Shown: positions 16,668-25,498 of the stretch, piece after piece
Numbering within the stretch: position 1 is the first letter of the stretch
Layout: each line of letters opens with the position of its first letter
Source of the DNA: an uncultured Schlesneria sp.
Lineage (GTDB): Bacteria; Planctomycetota; Planctomycetia; Planctomycetales; Planctomycetaceae
Length of the DNA: 64,000 nt
Direction: 5' to 3'
Assembly: GCA_903899985.1 (NCBI GenBank)
Contig: CAIULL010000131.1
Span: forward strand, 17,369-81,368
Notes under the pieces: generated by a model
Told to the model about the DNA's origin: nothing
Seen by the model: only the letters and a program-made list of their open reading frames with translations
The model's database searches: none
Position numbers and translations under genes: made by a program

Positions 16668-18140
16668 ATGCCCTCAACCGAGTCGTTTCGAAGTCAAGCT
16701 GAATCCACGAACGGACATATTGCAGACGGGTCTCATATGAATGAACTTATGACAGTCAACTCGTCCATCGTGAACGTGGAAGAACTTCCTTCGATCGCCT
16801 GGAAAGAGGCGAATGCTCCTGTTCAAGCTCCCCCTGCTCCGGCACCCCGCAGCCCGCGCACATTGTCAGAAACAGGAATTTCCCTGGGCCATCTGACCGA
16901 CCTGCTTCTTAAAACTCTTTACGTCCATGGGGTTTTGCAGGGAAACGATCTGGCTCGGATGACTCGATTGCCATCCAGGGTTATTGAAGAATCATTGCGG
17001 AAGCTCAGGGAGCAAATGCTGCTGGAGGTCAGTCTGGCCGATGTTTTCGGTCGTATTGGAAATCGTTACGAGTTAACCGAGAAGGGTTATGCTCGCGCGA
17101 AAGAGGCGGTTGAAGCCTGTCGTTATGTGGGGCCTGCGCCAGTTTCTCTCGAGCAATATCTTGAACATTGTCAGCTTCAACGTGTGACGGGAACACAATG
17201 CAATCCTCTGGCTCTTCGTGCCGCATTCCATGATTACGTCATGCGGCCTTCCATGCTGAGTGAGTTGGGCCCCGCAATCTGCAGCGGCAAATCCATTTTG
17301 TTGTATGGTCCGCCCGGTAACGGAAAGACGGTCATTGCAAAAGGGTTGGGCCGGTTTTTGAGTCTGTTCTGTGGCGAGATTTACGTTCCTTACGCAATCA
17401 TGGCCGAGAACTGCATCATCACACTGTTCGATCCGGGTGTCCATCAGACGACCGACGACGAGGATTTGTCTCAACGCGGAATGTCATCTTCAAGCGAATC
17501 GTCCAGACAAACCGTCAACGAAGGTCCCGTGGATCTGCGATGGCGACGGATTAAACGCCCCGTTGTGATCACGGGGAGCGAACTGACTCTCGACCTGCTC
17601 GAATTGAAATACAACAAGATGGCAAACTTTTACAACGCGCCATTGCACATCAAAGCAAACGGAGGTGTGTTTTTCGTTGACGATCTCGGTCGGCAAGCGA
17701 TTCGAACAAGCGATTTGCTTAACCGCTGGAGTGTTCCGCTTGAAGAAGGCGTTGATTATCTGACGCTCGTGACTGGTCGGAAGTGTGCACTTCCGATCGA
17801 ACAGCTGACAATCTTCGCGACGAATCTCCATCCCCGGGAGATTTCCGACAGTGCGTTCATGCGTCGGATTAAACACAAACTACCGATCAATCCTCCGTCG
17901 CAAGAACTGTTTGCCGTGATCTTCCATCACGCTTGCCGACAGCGCGAGATTCCGTACGACGAATCGATTGTCAACTTTCTCTTTGAGAACTATTACGACA
18001 AAGGTCGGACACCGCGAGCGAGCGACCCTCGGGATCTGCTCGAAGTCGCCCGGTCGATTTGTCGATTCAGCGAAATGCCCGTTGAGCTCACTGAAGATTT
18101 AATTGACGAGTGTGCTCGACGATTCTTCGAAGCACTATAA
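16668..18140 (+). CDS. AAA+ ATPase with N-terminal winged-helix-like domain
   Basis: 490 aa; ATG 16668 (MPSTESFRSQAEST) preferred over the TTG two codons earlier. Residues about 70-150 look like a winged helix (ISLGHLTDLLLKTLYVHG, LARMTRLPSRVIEESLRKLR, then a YELTEKG wing). The ATPase core has Walker A GPPGNGKT (about 214-221), Walker B GGVFFVDDLG (about 333) and a sensor-1-like LTIFATNLHP (about 387). An insert with Ser-rich SSSSESSRQ (about 275) precedes the second half. The C-terminal helical lid (TPRASDPRDLLEVARSICRF) is typical of MoxR/RavA- or DnaA-like lids. Cytoplasmic; no partner such as a VWA protein or pilus genes is adjacent. It may be a planctomycete ATPase acting on DNA-bound or secretion machinery, but this is not shown. 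Confidence 0.8.
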   Translation: MPSTESFRSQAESTNGHIADGSHMNELMTVNSSIVNVEELPSIAWKEANAPVQAPPAPAPRSPRTLSETGISLGHLTDLLLKTLYVHGVLQGNDLARMTRLPSRVIEESLRKLREQMLLEVSLADVFGRIGNRYELTEKGYARAKEAVEACRYVGPAPVSLEQYLEHCQLQRVTGTQCNPLALRAAFHDYVMRPSMLSELGPAICSGKSILLYGPPGNGKTVIAKGLGRFLSLFCGEIYVPYAIMAENCIITLFDPGVHQTTDDEDLSQRGMSSSSESSRQTVNEGPVDLRWRRIKRPVVITGSELTLDLLELKYNKMANFYNAPLHIKANGGVFFVDDLGRQAIRTSDLLNRWSVPLEEGVDYLTLVTGRKCALPIEQLTIFATNLHPREISDSAFMRRIKHKLPINPPSQELFAVIFHHACRQREIPYDESIVNFLFENYYDKGRTPRASDPRDLLEVARSICRFSEMPVELTEDLIDECARRFFEAL

Positions 18141-18222
18141 CCCTTGCTTGATCGTTGCGGTGGTCGCTGCTTACAACGGTTTCGTTCGTAATGTGACTTC
18201 GCAACGAAACGAGGGTAATGGC

Positions 18223-19596
18223 ATGTCGACGATTGTCTGGTCTTTTCGCGCTTTAGTATTTGTCGTAAGCATCACGGCGCTGCCTTTACTTGCGGCAGAA
18301 CCGACCTGGAAAGCGGGAACGGCACGCGCGGTCATCACGCCAAAAAAGTCGTTATGGATGGCCGGATATGGTAGCCGGACGGCACCCGCCGAAGGGAAGC
18401 AGCACGATCTGATGATCCGCGTGCTGGCTCTCGAAGATGCCACTGGACGGCGTGGCGTGGTCCTTTCGAGCGATACACTCGGAATTCCGCAGTCCATGTA
18501 CAACGACGTCTGCGGGCTCTTGAAAAGTCGTTACGGGCTTGATCGTTCTCAAATCATGCTGAGCGCGTCGCACACCCATTGCGGACCGGTTCTGAAAGGA
18601 GCGTTACTCGATATCTATCCAGTGAATGATGAGCAGTTACGTGACATCGAAGACTATTCGAACTGGCTCACCACCGAGATTGTCTCTACGATCGGTCGAG
18701 GGCTTGACGACCTGCAACCCGCCACACTATCGCGTGGTGTTGGCATGGCAGATTTTGCTGTCAATCGCCGCACTAACCGTGAGCCCGATGTCCCGGCGCT
18801 CCGTGAGCAGAATCAACTGTTCGGTCCGGTCGATCATACCGTTCCGGTTCTTGCCGTGAAGCGACCCGATGGAACATTAAAGGCGGTCATATTCACTTAC
18901 GCCTGCCACAATACGACGCTGAGTTTTCAGCAATGGTGTGGTGACTACGCGGGATTCGCCCAGTATTCCCTCGAGGCGCGGTATCCTGATGTCACTGCCA
19001 TGTTCTGCATGGGTTGCGGAGCTGATCAAAATCCACTTCCGCGTCGGACGGTGGAGCTATGTCAGGCATACGCCAGTCAATTGACAAAAGCCGTATCCGC
19101 AGTCCTCGATCAACCACTGGTTCCTGTCAAAAGTTCATTGGAAACACGCCACGCATTTGTCCCGCTGGCAATGGACCCGCCCCCGTCAAAGGCTCAACTC
19201 CAAAAGATGTCCGAAGAACCTGTCAGTTACACTCAGCGTTGGGCTGCCCGACTTATGAAGGGACTTCAGTCCGGCACCATTCAAATATCTGACTACCCTT
19301 ATCCGATACAGGCCTGGCGGCTGGGGGGCGACCAGTTATGGATCACGTTAGGGGGGGAAGTTGTCGTCGACTTTTCACTACGTCTGAAAGCGGAACTTGG
19401 CGAACGGGTCTGGATCTCTGCCTATTCAAACGACGTCATGGCTTATATTCCGTCCAAGCGGGTGTTAATGGAAGGGGGCTATGAAGGACAAAGCTCGATG
19501 ATGGTTTATGGCTTGCCAACCGAACGCTGGTCGCCTGATGTGGAAGAGCGTGTGATCAAAGGGGTCCACAACGTTGTGAGGTCTCTCGATCACTGA
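18223..19596 (+). CDS. neutral/alkaline ceramidase N-terminal-like secreted protein
   Basis: 457 aa from ATG 18223, chosen for GAGGG (18211-18215) 7 nt upstream; the frame continues back to 18103 over the end of the AAA+ gene but is not needed. Signal peptide ...ALVFVVSITALPLLAAEP. The family opening WKAGTARAVITPKKSLWMAGYGSR and the metal-site motif SASHTHCGP (about 108-116) match the neutral/alkaline non-lysosomal ceramidase N-terminal domain. Further conserved pieces: FTYACHNTTLS and MFCMGCGADQNPLPR. Full ceramidases (about 650-700 aa) carry an extra C-terminal immunoglobulin-like domain that is missing here, as in many planctomycete paralogues. The true substrate (ceramide or another amide) is unknown. 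Probably periplasmic. Confidence 0.85.
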   Translation: MSTIVWSFRALVFVVSITALPLLAAEPTWKAGTARAVITPKKSLWMAGYGSRTAPAEGKQHDLMIRVLALEDATGRRGVVLSSDTLGIPQSMYNDVCGLLKSRYGLDRSQIMLSASHTHCGPVLKGALLDIYPVNDEQLRDIEDYSNWLTTEIVSTIGRGLDDLQPATLSRGVGMADFAVNRRTNREPDVPALREQNQLFGPVDHTVPVLAVKRPDGTLKAVIFTYACHNTTLSFQQWCGDYAGFAQYSLEARYPDVTAMFCMGCGADQNPLPRRTVELCQAYASQLTKAVSAVLDQPLVPVKSSLETRHAFVPLAMDPPPSKAQLQKMSEEPVSYTQRWAARLMKGLQSGTIQISDYPYPIQAWRLGGDQLWITLGGEVVVDFSLRLKAELGERVWISAYSNDVMAYIPSKRVLMEGGYEGQSSMMVYGLPTERWSPDVEERVIKGVHNVVRSLDH

Positions 19597-19651
19597 GGAC
19601 GGCCCAATTAACAAAAGAGAAAGCTTTCGTTATCTCTAAGTGCGACTGACG

Positions 19652-19680
19652 GATTGTCGACGATATTTTCGCTGACAATC
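19652..19680 (+). terminator. possible weak terminator after ceramidase-like gene
   Basis: GATTGTC and GACAATC form a 7-bp stem with a 15-nt loop about 55 nt after the stop. No T-run follows. Weak. Confidence 0.2.
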
Positions 19681-19805
19681 ACGACGTGAATCTGTTTCCG
19701 ATGATCGATTGAGCTGGTCAAGACGATTCGACTTTATAGGATTCTCTTGCTCATGTGTTCGAACGAAAACTTCTTATGAAGAAGGGCAATCATCGGGTAA
19801 CAATC

Positions 19806-20660
19806 ATGTCGAAACACCCTCATCGTTGGATTGCATTGGAAGCGGTCATCACTCTGTTAGCGACATCAGGATGTACGCTCGCAGGGCGGCCATATTCAAC
19901 GACGAGATGGACGACAGAGAGTCCGCCGTATGTTCAGCAGAAGTGTCTGCCCGTAAGTTCCTGCCCACCTCCTGAACAAGCCTCTTTAGATTTCTGGAAG
20001 ATGCCGGATACCGATTGCCACGAAGAACGGAGTGGCCGTTACATCAGTGGCGGAAGTACCGATTCCCACCATTGGCCTGCCGCGATCGGATCGACGGGAG
20101 TGTTTCATCTACCAAATCCGTGGTCGACAATACGATACGGGGTGATGGGTATGGATAATAATGGCTTAGGTGCCGGTGGCGTTGAAGCGGGGTTTCGAAT
20201 GCATGCCCCGACGCGAATAAGTCCGTATGCAGGACTGTCAACAGATCTGGGGATCAGCAATGTCCATACGGAGCCCTATACATACAGTAACGGGAGACGT
20301 GGCTCCAGGATTACCAAGGCATCAGGTATCGCAGCGATCGTACCGGAAGCGGGTGTATCGTACTGGTTAACTTCGTCGACTCGCCTTAATGCGGGAGCCA
20401 GCTATTTTGTCGCGGTGAATCAACCGGACTTTCTCGTAGTTGGCCTCTCGGTCGAGTTTTTGTCACCACAGAGCAGCGGTTCGACCGGCGCGAACGATGC
20501 CTCCCAGAACTTGGGTACAGAAGGGAGTTTTTGGGCCAGCAACGAGACAAGCACGCCTTATCTCGTCGAATCAATTGACTCCGTCAGCCCGATCGATCTT
20601 GTGAACTCACGCCAGATCAATTTGCCCGGCCCCATGAATCCTGCGATCATCTTGCAGTAA
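19806..20660 (+). CDS. lipoprotein, possible outer-membrane beta-barrel-like, function unknown
   Basis: 284 aa from ATG 19806; ATG 19776 is an alternative that adds MKKGNHRVTI. The N-terminus (WIALEAVITLLATSGCTLAG) carries a lipobox-like LATSGC, so lipid anchoring is likely. The middle is rich in Gly, Tyr and Ser with alternating hydrophobic residues (GVMGMDNNGLGAGGVEAGF, RISPYAGLSTDLGIS, GVSYWLTSSTRLNAGASYFV), which fits beta strands of a small barrel such as those in planctomycete outer-membrane-like proteins. The C-terminal 80 residues are Ser/Asn-rich and probably disordered. I do not recognise the family. It meets the FlgG-like gene tail to tail 12 nt away. Confidence 0.65.
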   Translation: MSKHPHRWIALEAVITLLATSGCTLAGRPYSTTRWTTESPPYVQQKCLPVSSCPPPEQASLDFWKMPDTDCHEERSGRYISGGSTDSHHWPAAIGSTGVFHLPNPWSTIRYGVMGMDNNGLGAGGVEAGFRMHAPTRISPYAGLSTDLGISNVHTEPYTYSNGRRGSRITKASGIAAIVPEAGVSYWLTSSTRLNAGASYFVAVNQPDFLVVGLSVEFLSPQSSGSTGANDASQNLGTEGSFWASNETSTPYLVESIDSVSPIDLVNSRQINLPGPMNPAIILQ

Positions 20661-20672
20661 TCCGAGGGGTTG

Positions 20673-22178
20673 TTATCGAGCAGGTGATCGTTGCGGTCCA
20701 CTGGCCGTGACTGGCCGCGATTGCTCGTAGGGCATCGCTTTGATGATCTGCATTAACGATTCGATTTCATCGAGTTCGATTTGGAAATCGACATTTGATT
20801 GCTCAAGTGTTCCCTGCTGAATTTCGCCCATTCCATGCTGCATGGCGGGGCCAAGGACGATTGGTCCCGAGTTGTCATTCGCGAGATACAGCGTTTGCCC
20901 GACTGGCTGCAATCGAGCCGGACTGGCAACACGAGCCAGTTGCAATTGACCGATAATCGTGATCGTCGCTTCGGTCGATTTGAGAATTGCGACGGTACCA
21001 TCGGCTGCGACTTGAATCTCGCGGGTTTCATCGGGAATCTGCATCGTCGGTTGCAACAGAACATGATCGTCCGTTACCGCGAGACAGAGTTGCCGGTCAC
21101 GGTCCAGCGTGAACGCTCCACACCGCGTGAGCAGCTCTTTGTCACCTCGTTTGACCACGAAAAAGCCTTCGCCGTCAATCGCGAGATCGAGCTGTCGCCC
21201 GGTGTTCTTAAGCGATCCTTGCTTGAGATCAAGCTGAATCGGTGCGAGTCGACAACCTTCGCCATGAATTCCAGTTCCGAGCCAGGGACTGGGAACGGCC
21301 TCATCCGAGGCGGTGGAATCCAGTGATGCCGACGCGTAGCTATCCACCAGCGTCACTCGCAAACGTTTGAAACCTGGCGTCGTGATGTTGATCAGATTGT
21401 GCCGCAACTGCGAAATCGCGGTCTCGATGGCGGCGTTTGCCGATGTGTCGTCGGGGAGTTTGAAACGGATTTTTTGAGAAACGGGTTCTGCGGAGATTTC
21501 GCGAGAATTGGGACCCCGCAACGGATCTGCGGAAGCCAGCTTTTCGAGGGATCCTCCGGTTAGCCTTGGCATTGCTCGAATTTGTTTACGCACCTGCAAC
21601 AGGTCACGTACAACTCCAGCTGGTAGTGCCTTCAATTCGTCAAACCAGATATCACGTTCTTCACGAGTCGTGTGGGACAATTCCCTTTCAATCACGGATC
21701 GGACCGCTTCGTTCCCACTTTCGTCTTCAGTTCCTTTGTCACGTTCCGGTGTTTCAACGGGAACGGCGTCGACTGGCGCGGGGACAGCCGTTGGCGGATC
21801 GCTGGCGCGTACCGTTCGAACTCGTACCTCTTCATTTTGCAGTTCAATAGCGGAAATGATGTCAGAGCTGGATGTTGTCTGTGCACAACATTGTTGAATT
21901 CTCTGCTTATTGGCCTGAGTCGAATCGGCAATGGGAACGACAAACGAACGTCGTGCTTGCGATGATCTTTGAGAACCTGTTTTTGGAACTGGACTTTCGT
22001 CGAATGAGATCGACGAAAAATCAGAGTCGCCTGAAGTCATTCCCAGGTCTTCGAAATCAACAAAAGAAACGGACGATTGAGTCGTTCGAGCAAATTGTCT
22101 TTGAACTGCCGTGAGACAAACAATGAATGCCACCAGCGCCAGAGAAACCACGAAACTAGTGTTCCGCATCCCTTTCAT
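20673..22178 (-). CDS. FlgG/FlgF-type flagellar rod-like protein with N-terminal membrane segment
   Basis: 501 aa from ATG 22178; AAGGAG lies 6 nt upstream, which settles the start. Residues about 10-30 (SFVVSLALVAFIVCLTAV) are a membrane anchor or signal peptide, unusual for rod proteins. Residues about 30-240 are a Ser/Pro/Glu-rich linker with a charged helical part. The C-terminal half is FlgG-like: LRHNLINITTPGFKRLRV (N-terminal rod motif with N-x-x-TPGFK), QGSLKNTGRQLDLAIDGEGFFVV, TRCGAFTLDRDRQLCL, and the C-terminal GEIQQGTLEQSNVDFQIELDEI...MQIIKAM. No other flagellar gene is adjacent. A true rod protein would not carry this linker, so it may have been recruited for an envelope role, or may anchor the basal body in an unusual envelope. 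Confidence 0.75.
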   Translation of the reverse strand: MKGMRNTSFVVSLALVAFIVCLTAVQRQFARTTQSSVSFVDFEDLGMTSGDSDFSSISFDESPVPKTGSQRSSQARRSFVVPIADSTQANKQRIQQCCAQTTSSSDIISAIELQNEEVRVRTVRASDPPTAVPAPVDAVPVETPERDKGTEDESGNEAVRSVIERELSHTTREERDIWFDELKALPAGVVRDLLQVRKQIRAMPRLTGGSLEKLASADPLRGPNSREISAEPVSQKIRFKLPDDTSANAAIETAISQLRHNLINITTPGFKRLRVTLVDSYASASLDSTASDEAVPSPWLGTGIHGEGCRLAPIQLDLKQGSLKNTGRQLDLAIDGEGFFVVKRGDKELLTRCGAFTLDRDRQLCLAVTDDHVLLQPTMQIPDETREIQVAADGTVAILKSTEATITIIGQLQLARVASPARLQPVGQTLYLANDNSGPIVLGPAMQHGMGEIQQGTLEQSNVDFQIELDEIESLMQIIKAMPYEQSRPVTASGPQRSPAR

Positions 22179-22567
22179 CGTCAACTCCTTTTGGCGATCA
22201 TTCGTCGTAGTCCTGGTCCAACCGTGATGTAATCGCACAGAAAGAACCAAGAATTCAGTCCAGCCAACCGACTTAAGGGCAATCCATGCCCGTACTTTGG
22301 CAGGACGTTACTGGAATCAGGAAAATTCGGCAATACGCAGTCCGAAAACGATCGGGAAAACTGATCGGTAGAATTCGGTTTCACCGAAAACGAAATGCGT
22401 CGCGATGCGTGAAATAGCGGGAGTTATCTCTTTGGCCCGCTTGATGAAATGAAAAAGAGACCGCTGAAGTCGACATAGAATTGTTTCGTTTTTTGATTCA
22501 ACGAAAACCGATTTCCGATGAAAAGCGATGGCCAAGAGTTTTCGTTACAAAGACTTGGACAGTTATG
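22179..22567. other. 389-nt intergenic region with intergenic motif copy 2
   Basis: Between the start of the FlgG-like gene and the stop of the phosphoesterase gene, both minus strand. It holds the motif ACGAAAACCGATTTC (22501-22515), a small hairpin TTCGGT-TTC-ACCGAA (about 22376-22390), and GCGGG/CCCGC (22417-22440). The promoter of the FlgG-like gene must be here, but I cannot place it. Short open frames (for example 22481-22798) overlap the phosphoesterase gene antisense and look spurious. Confidence 0.4.
22501..22515 (+). repeat. intergenic motif ACGAAAACCGAYYTT, copy 2
   Basis: ACGAAAACCGATTTC, sharing the exact 11-mer ACGAAAACCGA with 10691 and 31207. It follows TTTTTTGATTCA. Role unknown. 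Confidence 0.35.
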
Positions 22568-23479
22568 TTATCGCCAATCGTACTGTTTTTGTTTTCGGAA
22601 GCCGGTCAGACGAATGCTGGCATCCGATGTCAATTCCATGGTCGCATATCCATTGTTGTCTGGCCCGGAACCTTCGACCATTGCGCGCAGGGTACAGTAG
22701 TGGATACCACCGATGTCTCTCAGGTCGTTTTCATGGCTATGTCCCTGAAGCACAGCGATGACCTTGCCAGAATTCTCCAGAATTTTCCTCAAGATTAAGG
22801 CATTTTTGACGCCAAAGTCGCCACCGACATCCAGCCGCTGATGGACAAATACCACCGTTTTCTTTTTGGTAGATTTCAGGTCCGTTTGCAACCATTCTAA
22901 TTCCAATGCTGGAATGGAGGATTCTTTCCAGTCGAAATTCTTATGACCGTAAGGCGTACCATCGATCCGAAAACAAGCATCGAGGATCACAAAATGAAAA
23001 TTGCCGCGGTCAAACGAATAATAGGACTTTTCTTGCTCAACACCGCCAAGAAATTCTTCCTTGCTCAGTGTGGTCACGCAGTGGTTGCCCAGAACACAAT
23101 GGCGATCTTTTGAGATCACCGAAAACTCCCGGTTGACGTCCTTGAGCCAACGCAGCTCCGTTTGCACCGTATCGGCTTCATCAATTAAGTCTCCCAGCTC
23201 GACGATAAAATTGATCTCTTCTTTTTCAAACCGGTACGCCGCTTCATCGAGTTTACCAAGTGTTTCTTGATAATAACGGGTTCCTTTGGCGGGTTTATCA
23301 GCGTGGTGAATGTCTGTGATAAGGCCGATTTTTAAGCGTTTTGCATCGGGCTCAGCGAACAGGGATGCGGGATCGAGCGTGGTTGTGGCCGTCGCGGTCA
23401 GCAATAACACTCCCTGCTGAAAAAAGGCTCGTCGGCCTAACCGCTGAATCTGTGTTGGATCGACAAAATCATCATTCAC
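22568..23479 (-). CDS. metallophosphoesterase with Tat-like signal
   Basis: 303 aa. The N-terminus has GRRAFFQQGVLLLTATATT (twin Arg followed by a hydrophobic stretch), so export, possibly through the Tat pathway, is likely. Calcineurin-like metal motifs follow: LITDIHHAD (D-x-H), VELGDLIDEAD (GD), LGNHC (GNH with Cys where Asp/Glu is usual), VFVHQRLD, and the final QGHSHEND (GHxH). The Cys in GNHC is a real deviation from the usual GNHD/E. It probably hydrolyses a phosphoester in the periplasm; substrate unknown. Its stop is separated from the FlgG-like gene by 389 nt, so it is probably a single-gene unit. Confidence 0.85.
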   Translation of the reverse strand: MNDDFVDPTQIQRLGRRAFFQQGVLLLTATATTTLDPASLFAEPDAKRLKIGLITDIHHADKPAKGTRYYQETLGKLDEAAYRFEKEEINFIVELGDLIDEADTVQTELRWLKDVNREFSVISKDRHCVLGNHCVTTLSKEEFLGGVEQEKSYYSFDRGNFHFVILDACFRIDGTPYGHKNFDWKESSIPALELEWLQTDLKSTKKKTVVFVHQRLDVGGDFGVKNALILRKILENSGKVIAVLQGHSHENDLRDIGGIHYCTLRAMVEGSGPDNNGYATMELTSDASIRLTGFRKQKQYDWR

Positions 23480-23670
23480 GATCAGTTCTCTCTAAAAATC
23501 GCGGATTACAAGTGTCATTCGTCAACTCAAACTCTTTCGGAGTATACCGATCTTGCAGGGTGAAGAAAACGACTTTTTGCTGAATGCCGTCATACCTCAG
23601 GACGACTCAGTCTCAAACCATCGCTGGAGAAGCCATTTGAAAACGCTCGCTGCTCAGGATTTGCCGGCAA

Positions 23671-25086
23671 TTAGCAAATGTTATTGGGAATCGGAGTATT
23701 CAGGGAGTTTCCCATCTCGGCCAGCTTTTGCCACAAGCCGGCGCTCGCCTTGATCCCACGGTGAAAATCGGCGACAGAAAAATGTTCGTTCGGGCTGTGC
23801 AGGTTGTCGGTGTTCTGGCCCCAACCGAGCAACAGGGTTCCAACTCCCAGTACCTCTTTAAACGTCTGCACGACGGGGATTGAACCCCCTTCTCGAATGA
23901 GGCAAACCTTTTCGACACCCCATGCTTCCCGAATCGCTGCAGTTGCCGCGTCAATATACGGACTGTTCGGGTCGAATACGTATCCGGGGCATCCGTGGTC
24001 GCTGGTAAAGTGAAAGGTCAGCGACTTGGGACATTGAGATTTCAAGTACGTGTGCAGGGCGTCCGTGAGCTTTTGAGGGTCCTGATAAGGAACGAGTCTG
24101 CAAGTGATCTTGACTGTTGCCTTCGATGGAACAATTGTCTTGGGACCAGATCCGGTATAGCCGCTGAACAGGCCATTCACTTCACAGGTGGGTCGGGCCC
24201 AGCGTCTTTCATTCGTCGAGAATCCGACTTCACCTGAAACTTCCGTAATTGCGAGCTCTTTTTTGAACGCAGCTTCATCGAAACCGAGGTCACGGAACTG
24301 TTGTCGCTCGACTTCTGTTAATGCCAGAACGTCATCGTAAAAGCCCGGAATCCGGACTCGTCCTTGATCGTCGTGCAACGATGCAATCATCTTGGCGATA
24401 CCAACTGCCGGATTGGCCACAGCTCCACCGAAAACGCCTGAATGTAAGTCCTTTTTGGGGCCGGTAAGTGTGATCTCGACGGCGAGTATTCCTCGTAGAC
24501 CGTATGTGATTGCAGGTTGATTGGGGCCGTATTGGCTTGTGTCACTGACCACTGCAACGTCACATTGAAGCTGATCACGGTGTGATTTTAAAAAGTCTTC
24601 AAGGTTCTTGCTGCCGACTTCTTCTTCCCCCTCAATGACATACTTCAGATTGACGGGTAACGTACCCAGCGTCTGCAGCCAGGCCTCTGCGGATTTGATA
24701 TGTGTGAAAACTTGCCCCTTATCGTCAGTCGCACCTCTGGCATAGAGGCAACCATCTCGCAACGTCGGTTCAAATGGAGGGGTCGTCCAAAGATCGAGTG
24801 GATCAGCCGGTTGGACGTCGTAATGACCGTAGACCATGACCGTAGGGGCGCCGGGAGACTTGAGCCATTCGGCATACACAATCGGATGGCCAGCCGTCGG
24901 GACAATCTCGGTCTTGAAGCCCAGATTTGCAAACTGCCGATGAACGAATTCAGCACCTCGAATGAGATGTGGCTTACACGCCGGATCGGCGCTGACCGTC
25001 GGAATTCGCAGAAATTCTTTCAATTCCTCAACGAATCGATCGGCATTCTGGTGAATGAATTCAGAGACTTGTTCGTTGATCGCCAA
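23671..25086 (-). CDS. M20 family dipeptidase
   Basis: 471 aa, apparent TTG start (MAINEQVSEFIHQNADRF) with AAGGGG upstream; no better ATG lies nearby. Zinc metallopeptidase of the CNDP/ArgE/DapE group, cytosolic. Metal and catalytic residues: His and Asp in VMVYGHYDVQP, Asp in ARGATDDKGQ, Glu-Glu in VIEGEEEVGS, Asp in VVSDTSQYG, and His in the closing GWGQNTDNLHSPNEHFSV. The dimerisation lid includes DLHSGVFGGAVANP. Hydrolyses Xaa-Xaa dipeptides; specificity not predictable. About 190 nt separate its stop from the start of the phosphoesterase gene. Confidence 0.92.
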   Translation of the reverse strand: MAINEQVSEFIHQNADRFVEELKEFLRIPTVSADPACKPHLIRGAEFVHRQFANLGFKTEIVPTAGHPIVYAEWLKSPGAPTVMVYGHYDVQPADPLDLWTTPPFEPTLRDGCLYARGATDDKGQVFTHIKSAEAWLQTLGTLPVNLKYVIEGEEEVGSKNLEDFLKSHRDQLQCDVAVVSDTSQYGPNQPAITYGLRGILAVEITLTGPKKDLHSGVFGGAVANPAVGIAKMIASLHDDQGRVRIPGFYDDVLALTEVERQQFRDLGFDEAAFKKELAITEVSGEVGFSTNERRWARPTCEVNGLFSGYTGSGPKTIVPSKATVKITCRLVPYQDPQKLTDALHTYLKSQCPKSLTFHFTSDHGCPGYVFDPNSPYIDAATAAIREAWGVEKVCLIREGGSIPVVQTFKEVLGVGTLLLGWGQNTDNLHSPNEHFSVADFHRGIKASAGLWQKLAEMGNSLNTPIPNNIC

Positions 25087-25498
25087 GATTCCGCCCCTTC
25101 GTGTTCGGCAATGTCTATCCGTAGAAAATCTGATATTAGACGAGACCAGTCATGTTACAGCGAAGAATACATTGATCGCTCGTTGCGAGGAAGGACTGAT
25201 AAGAAGTACAAAGTTGCAGAAGTCGTTTTTCGAACGTTTTGTCGTCGTCGTTTGTCGCCCAATGGAATGATCCGGTAGAATAGCGTTATCGAAACATCGT
25301 CGATTTTTAGCCTGTCTGAAAACTGCAGGGGGTGACCATCAACTCGTCGAACCTTCGGCGCGAGAAGGATTTCCCCTGTAGTTCAGCGGTTTCACGATCA
25401 CAATGCTTCGCCATTTGCCTCGCGGTATGATTCGGTAAGATTTGTCGTTTGAGTCAGCACAATTCGTCAGTGAACAATTTCGCCAGGAACCAGCGACT
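25087..25498. other. 412-nt intergenic region
   Basis: Between the divergent M20 peptidase (minus) and zinc-ribbon gene (plus), so it should contain both promoters. A string resembling the start of a tRNA (CCCTGTAGTTCAGCGGTT, near 25375) has no matching anticodon or T arm and is not a tRNA. Nothing else recognised. Confidence 0.4.

Noticed and set aside
25370..25420. tRNA-like string CCCTGTAGTTCAGCGGTT
   Set aside because: No anticodon stem, T arm or acceptor complement follows, so it is a chance resemblance to a D arm.
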